From Artocarpus heterophyllus (taxonomy: Eukaryota; Streptophyta; Magnoliopsida; Rosales; Moraceae): a stretch of 64,000 nt of DNA. Positions 59,043 through 64,000 of the stretch are shown in pieces; the stretch's first letter is position 1, and each line of letters starts with the position of its first letter. The notes beneath the pieces were generated by a model. It searched no databases. It saw only the letters and a program-made list of their open reading frames with translations, and was not told the origin of the DNA. The translations under genes and the position numbers were made by a program. Location: contig JAJQZP010000218.1 in NCBI GenBank assembly GCA_025403435.1, positions 372,001 to 436,000 of the forward strand, read 5' to 3'.

Positions 59043-61010
59043 TGTAACGCCCCTATATGGGGGTTAACAGTTTTTAATGAGATAAAATAAAAATAAATAA
59101 TAAAAGTAAAACCTTAAAAATAAAATTTGCCCGGGACTTAAATGAAAACTCTCAACTCAAAAATAAAAATATAAACGACAAATAAACCACAGTTTTAATG
59201 TAGCACCTTAAATTTAATAATATAAACTGTTGTCATCATCATTTTAACCCTCAACACATTGTAATACAGTCACAGAAAGTAACAATTGATGCTTACATTA
59301 TCATGAAGAACATTCTTTACAATTGAAGCAGTCCCAATGTAATATAGCTACATCACTTCCTCAACTATATTTCTCGTAGCCACCTCACACTTAGTGAGTC
59401 CTGAAAAGATATAAACATAAGGGAATGAGCGACACTATGCTCAGTAGAGAAAGCCATTACTCACCTCTATCATTACCACATTAAAATCTGCATGGTTAGT
59501 AAGTCACATCATATTTCAGATTATGAGGTTTATTATGATCACATCTTATGGATACCGTAGTTAATCATTACCAAGTGTCATAATTACACATTTATACAAA
59601 TATTACCAATCATCATTGTTCCTAGGTATCCATGTTAAATTGAGTATCACTCAACTCATCGAAACCCAAATGGGCGCACTTGATCACCCTATAAACATTC
59701 CAAGGGTGTTCCGGTGAGGGGACATCAAGCCCCGAGTCCTCACCAAATCAATTCCTGTACAGTGTGTTCTGGGACTTTCAACCCAAGGAAGCGTCATCGC
59801 CTTCCCCCTATTTTACCTTTTAGGGTATTCATGCCCAAGGACGTAACCGTCGCCCTCTTCATGTCTCACAATTTCTCTATATTGAATCATTATCAATAGA
59901 GTTAGTTTTCCTAACCATGCTTCTCAATTTATAACATGTGTCAATTCATTATGTTCCTCGCCGTACAATACAAGACGAGTCCATGTCATAGTTTCATATG
60001 TGATAATCATATAATATCAGTTCAACATAGATATATATATATATTGCGGCAAAACAATCAATTTTAATTCTATAAAAACCTCACAAAAGATGAGTAATAG
60101 AATCCCTACCTTTCAAGCTTATCAACAATCTTTTAATCCTGGAATCAGTTAACGTTAGCTCCATACTCCCTTGATCCTAAGGCGTGCATAAGGACAATTA
60201 AAACTAAAGCACAACATACAACTACATTCATAAAATTTATTTTAATTTAATCTTAGAATTTCAAGAAATAACCACTGCCCATAGAGGTATTATAAAGTTT
60301 AACAATATAAATTTTCTGTCTAGGGCATATACACTTAGACTTCATACATATGCTCCAAAATAGCAACAAACATATACTTAGGTTTAAGAACGCAAATTTG
60401 AATAATCCTTTAGTATAAAAGAAAATTTATAAATGAAAGACTAAATTTGTTCATAAGATTCTAACCTCGGATTATGGTTAGTTGGAAGCTTGAAATGGCT
60501 TCAAAACAGGTTCCTTTAGTTCGGTATGACTGAAATTCTTGCTCAAATGGAGGTGATGGTGGCTGATTTTTATGGCTGCCTTGAAGAAGTTCTCTAAGTA
60601 TTTTGCTTCAGCAAAGAAATGAGAAGAAGAGTGTGGGAACCGTGGAAGAGAAAGGAAGAAAAGATGAAGTCTTTGAAGAGAAGTGATAGAAACAATTATA
60701 GAGGAGACATGCTTCAGCATGTCACGAAGGAAATAAAGAAAATGAGGGTCAAGAGTAGTTGCAAAAGATATCCTTATGTCTCATCTAAAGACTTTAACAC
60801 ACATAATGCCAATATGACATTTTTGAGATTTATTAGAAGGTCTAAGGCTTTTTAGTAATCATACTAAATAAATATAGGAGAATTTTAGAAAATTTAAAAA
60901 TAGATAAAAATAAATATTATAAAATAAATTTAAATGAAGCAATTTTTTTTTATACACTAAAAATTAATTTAATTACCTCAATACCCGTTAGGAGAATAAC
61001 GGGTGTCACA
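59043..61010 (-). repeat. 3' LTR of copy 2 (1968 bp)
   Basis: Reads TGTAACGCCCC...GGGTGTCACA on the plus strand, the reverse complement of the copy 1 LTR. Differences seen include AATTGTAAAGAATG here against AATCGTTGAGAATG in copy 1, and one missing T near 59198. Confidence 0.93.
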
Positions 61011-61011
61011 G

Positions 61012-61023
61012 CTCTACCCCCCT
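61012..61023 (-). other. polypurine tract of copy 2
   Basis: CTCTACCCCCCT on the plus strand, the reverse complement of AGGGGGGTAGAG, directly inside the LTR. Confidence 0.88.
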
Positions 61024-61963
61024 TAAAGAAATTTCGTCCTCGAAATTTCAATTCTAGCAATACTAGTAAAAATTATGATTCCACTATGATTCAATTTCGA
61101 GTCTAAACCGTTAATGTTGTTTGTCCTCCAATTTAAGTCATCGTATCTCCACTTATTTACTTGCATAATAAATCTTACTCCTAAATCCCTCAATGAGAGT
61201 ATTTCTGACAAGTTTCAACTTATAACACCGTATAATAGTCTAAGAATCTGATCAGGCCTACATATTGACCATATCATGATTCCAGTCCTTCATTGTCCAT
61301 GGACTGTGATTTACAATCACATTTAAGGAGATTGCCAGAGAAATTTTATATACTTCATCTTTAGGTTCCTTTTCCTTTTTGAGTAAGGAAAAGTCAAATA
61401 TATTTGATTTCATACCTCAACTAATAAACTAAAACATAATCATAAAACATATATCACAAACACTTATATTCAAAACCATACATTAAACTTATTCATAGAG
61501 ATATTAAACGGAATCTCAGAGTTGCAGACAAACCCGACATATTTTTCATTAAACAGCTATCCTCATGACACAAACATTCAACCCAAATAATATACTCATA
61601 TTTCATATGGAATATCCCCATAACTGACTCTGGTACTTCCACATAATATTAACAGAATATTACACATTACAAACATAATACGGATACGTTTCGAGAGTAC
61701 AAGGCACTCCGTATACCAGCTATCCATATCATGCATGCTTAGAGGATACAAAAACATCGATAAACAAAAGATCGGACCTTAAGAAGGATGCGTTTCGAGA
61801 GCATCAAGTACTCCGTATCCAGCCATCCCGGCATTAGGCTCAATGAATCTAAAAGATTGAACAACAACGTACCACAAGAAACACAGAATACAAGGCAAAC
61901 GGTTATTCGTAACACACGAAATACGGACACACATGCCTACATGCCAAAGATAAAACAAAAAGA

Positions 61964-62614
61964 TTACAGATGGAGATTCAAATCAATTGGCCGCTCCCGG
62001 CTTTCCCTTTCCCATTCAAGCTTGGATGTTGCAGTGTCGGATTCTGGATGTATGATTTGCATTTTATCTATCAATTCCTCAGCTGTTGAAGCAGTAACAA
62101 AGATTTGTCTCTCCGATTCTGTAGTGATGTTTTCTTCCACAGCGTAATCTAGAAATTTCAAAAGACCGTCATAAAAACCCTTTACGTTCAGCAGTCCCAA
62201 AGGTTTGGAATAAAAGCCCAACAATTGCCCACAAGCAACTATAAATATTTCCTCAAGAGTACCTAGACCACCAGGTAATGCTATAAAAGCATCGGAATTA
62301 TAGATTATGTCTTTAAAATTTTTAGGGATACTCCTGACTCCTTCTCCTTTACCTATGGCTTCTTTACAAAGGTTTCCTTCAACTGGAATATGAGGCCAAA
62401 TTCTTACATCAGTAGCGTCGCTAGACCTAGCTGCTAGTGCCATATTTACCATCATTTTTATACTACCACCCCCATAGATTATGTTAATCTTTTTGTGTGC
62501 TAGGACTTGCCCTAAGTGATTTGCAGCTTCTAAATAAGCTTTATCTTTTCCAAGGCTGGAACCACAAAAGACACAGACATTCTTTATTTTCTTCGTGGAC
62601 TGGGAGGTAGACAT
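61964..62614 (-). CDS. LOG-family protein in retrotransposon copy 2
   Basis: 216 aa, intronless, open from ATG to stop. It is identical to the copy 1 protein (20189-20839) except R40H and P176S. It keeps VCVFCGSS, YGGGS, PGGLGTLEE and the terminal DLNLHL, and the same losses (IKMMVN for the IGLMG loop; no Arg-Lys in the MxxRK position). These changes were therefore already present in the common ancestor of the two copies and are not recent decay of one. Confidence 0.88.
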   Translation of the reverse strand: MSTSQSTKKIKNVCVFCGSSLGKDKAYLEAANHLGQVLAHKKINIIYGGGSIKMMVNMALAARSSDATDVRIWPHIPVEGNLCKEAIGKGEGVRSIPKNFKDIIYNSDAFIALPGGLGTLEEIFIVACGQLLGFYSKPLGLLNVKGFYDGLLKFLDYAVEENITTESERQIFVTASTAEELIDKMQIIHPESDTATSKLEWERESRERPIDLNLHL

Positions 62615-63257
62615 ATTTGGTTTATAGAAGTGGTTGCTTAATGTCTGCTCCACTTAGACTTCGGGTTCTACATGAGATTTTAAAGATGAGAAATATACAA
62701 AAAGGGCTAAAGAGATAGACGAGTAGGTAATGAAAAGGTAATCCAAAGATTTAAACAAAATCTTGTGCGGATAAGAAAGTAAGATAAGGTGATTGATAGT
62801 TTACAGAAAATCTGATTCACTTTTTGAAAAAGATTAGACTCTAATTGTATAACTTTTGACAATTGAGAACAATTCGACAGAAGACCCTCTTGACACAACT
62901 GTAGACTTTTTGACAAATATACACCAAGTCTAGAAATTTAATATAAACGACAAATACTGTAGAACTTTTGAAATTTGAGACACAATTCTTGAAATATCTG
63001 GATAAGTTTTTCAAAATTCAAACATATTACTGTACCGTATGTAACGTGTCTGATAAGATAATATATTTTATTATATATATATTTAAGAAAATCATAAATT
63101 AAATAAGATATTAACACTTACTGTATCAATCTAATAATCACAATTATTTCAAACACAAAAGCAAATATTCTGAGTAAAAGAAAAACACAAACTGTTGAAC
63201 ATCAGCTAAAACTGCTTCAAATAAGCAAAGACTAAATAACCTTTATAGTGCGATGAC

Positions 63258-63779
63258 TTATTCCCCATCCAGTTTTCTTATGGCTTGGCAAACAGGATCT
63301 AGAAATACCATATTCCTGAGGCGTTGTCTTTCTGTATAAAATTTAGGCCAGAGTTTAAAAATAGCTCCTTGAACATATCCACTAGGGTGACCGTGGAGAG
63401 GAGGATGGATACTATCCAAGTTCTCCTTTGAAAGTTCATTCCTACAAAACCTTATTTTATCCTCTCTATTCGTAGACATATAACCAGGTGAAGTACATTT
63501 ACCGTTACAATTTTGTCTTCCACATTTGTTACAAGTGACCACGATGGCACGAGCTCTTCTTTTCATTGCACTACGACTGGTACCTGTTCCTGGTAAACCG
63601 ACATCTTGACTAAAGTCACTCGGACGGATTTTCCCCTCTATCAACATTCTCACATCACAAGGGATACCAAAACGCATAAGAATCCACAACCGAGTAATTC
63701 TAGCCTTGTATTTCTTTCTGAGAATCTTTTGGGAGAGTGATGGGAAATACTTTCTCAGGTGTAGGTACTTTGGGTCCAT
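63258..63779 (-). CDS. 173-aa basic Cys4 protein in retrotransposon copy 2
   Basis: The copy 1 counterpart (19025-19546) differs by Q6L, H69R, I81V, D114N, G115E and I157M. All four finger cysteines and the KRRARA patch are kept and no stop has arisen. The leader upstream (63780-64000) corresponds to 18800-19024 of copy 1. Confidence 0.75.
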   Translation of the reverse strand: MDPKYLHLRKYFPSLSQKILRKKYKARITRLWILMRFGIPCDVRMLIEGKIRPSDFSQDVGLPGTGTSRSAMKRRARAIVVTCNKCGRQNCNGKCTSPGYMSTNREDKIRFCRNELSKENLDSIHPPLHGHPSGYVQGAIFKLWPKFYTERQRLRNMVFLDPVCQAIRKLDGE

Positions 63780-64000
63780 GATGAGATGAAAGAAGAGTAA
63801 ATAGAAAGGAAAAATTAAGATAGTAAATTGCAGAATCCTAGAATTCCTTCTTCTTTTTGAGGAAAAGAAGAATTTTTAATGAAAAAGAAGAGGATTTGCG
63901 ATTTAGAGAGAAAATAACAAATTAAGAGAGAAAAAGTGAACTCGGAGAAATAAGCTCTTATGCACAGTAAACGTATTTGTAAACAATAATTAAACCACTG

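Larger units (their letters stand above)
59043..64000 (-). mobile_element. copy 2 of the LOG-carrying LTR retrotransposon, inverted, cut by the window edge
   Basis: The same element as 15564-23757 in opposite orientation. Seen here: 3' LTR (59043-61010), polypurine tract, LOG-like ORF, Cys4 ORF and part of the leader. The 5' LTR and primer site lie beyond 64000. The left flanking five bases are CTTAC; the partner cannot be checked. It differs from copy 1 at scattered sites, so it is a separate insertion. Confidence 0.9.

Overview
This is nuclear DNA of a flowering plant, most likely a eudicot. The host genes have introns, one gene encodes the plant-type fused wybutosine enzyme TYW2/3/4, one encodes a plant VQ protein, and LTR retrotransposons, MULEs and hAT elements are abundant. 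The species cannot be fixed from the sequence. The window is AT-rich and gene-poor. I support four host genes: TYW2/3/4 (7905-13268, minus, nine exons), a small unrecognised single-exon gene (28112-28645, minus), a VQ-motif protein (47501-48091, plus, with a 5'-UTR intron) and an ABHD17-like alpha/beta hydrolase (49603-56409, minus, five exons). They have no evident operon-like or pathway relation. The last two are convergent neighbours.

The rest is mostly mobile DNA, and many element ends can be fixed to the base by target-site duplications (TSDs). From left to right: a possible LTR remnant (2691-3326) and a MITE (4885-5089); a non-autonomous MULE (15057-24889) split by a young 8.2-kb LTR retrotransposon (15564-23757, TSD GTCGT); a poly(A) retroposon (26389-27424) inside an array of ~90-bp repeats; a Pack-MULE (29280-30495) carrying a piece of a cellulose-synthase-like C (CSLC) gene; a 2.2-kb solo LTR (31387-33604, TSD TGTTC) with an internal minisatellite; a hAT-type element (36527-37203, TSD TGTTCAAT); a decayed Ty1/Copia element (39483-44606, TSD ATTGT); a ~1.7-kb inverted repeat in the large ABHD17-like intron, itself hit by a 236-bp solo-LTR/TRIM-like insertion (52222-52457, TSD TAGCA); and a second, inverted copy of the 8.2-kb retrotransposon family running off the right edge (59043-64000).

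The most remarkable object is the 8.2-kb retrotransposon family. Its ends (TG...CA LTRs of 1966 bp, initiator-Met-tRNA primer site, GGACGAA...AGGGGGG polypurine end) are those of a Ty3/Gypsy chromovirus-like element, but no gag-pol is visible. It carries two intact, intronless ORFs instead. One is a 173-aa basic Cys4 protein whose layout resembles the nucleic-acid-binding proteins of carlavirus-type plant RNA viruses. The other is a 216-aa protein of the plant LONELY GUY (LOG) cytokinin-activating family that has lost key active-site residues. Both ORFs are open in both copies. This suggests a non-autonomous element that captured processed RNAs and has kept them open through mobilisation.
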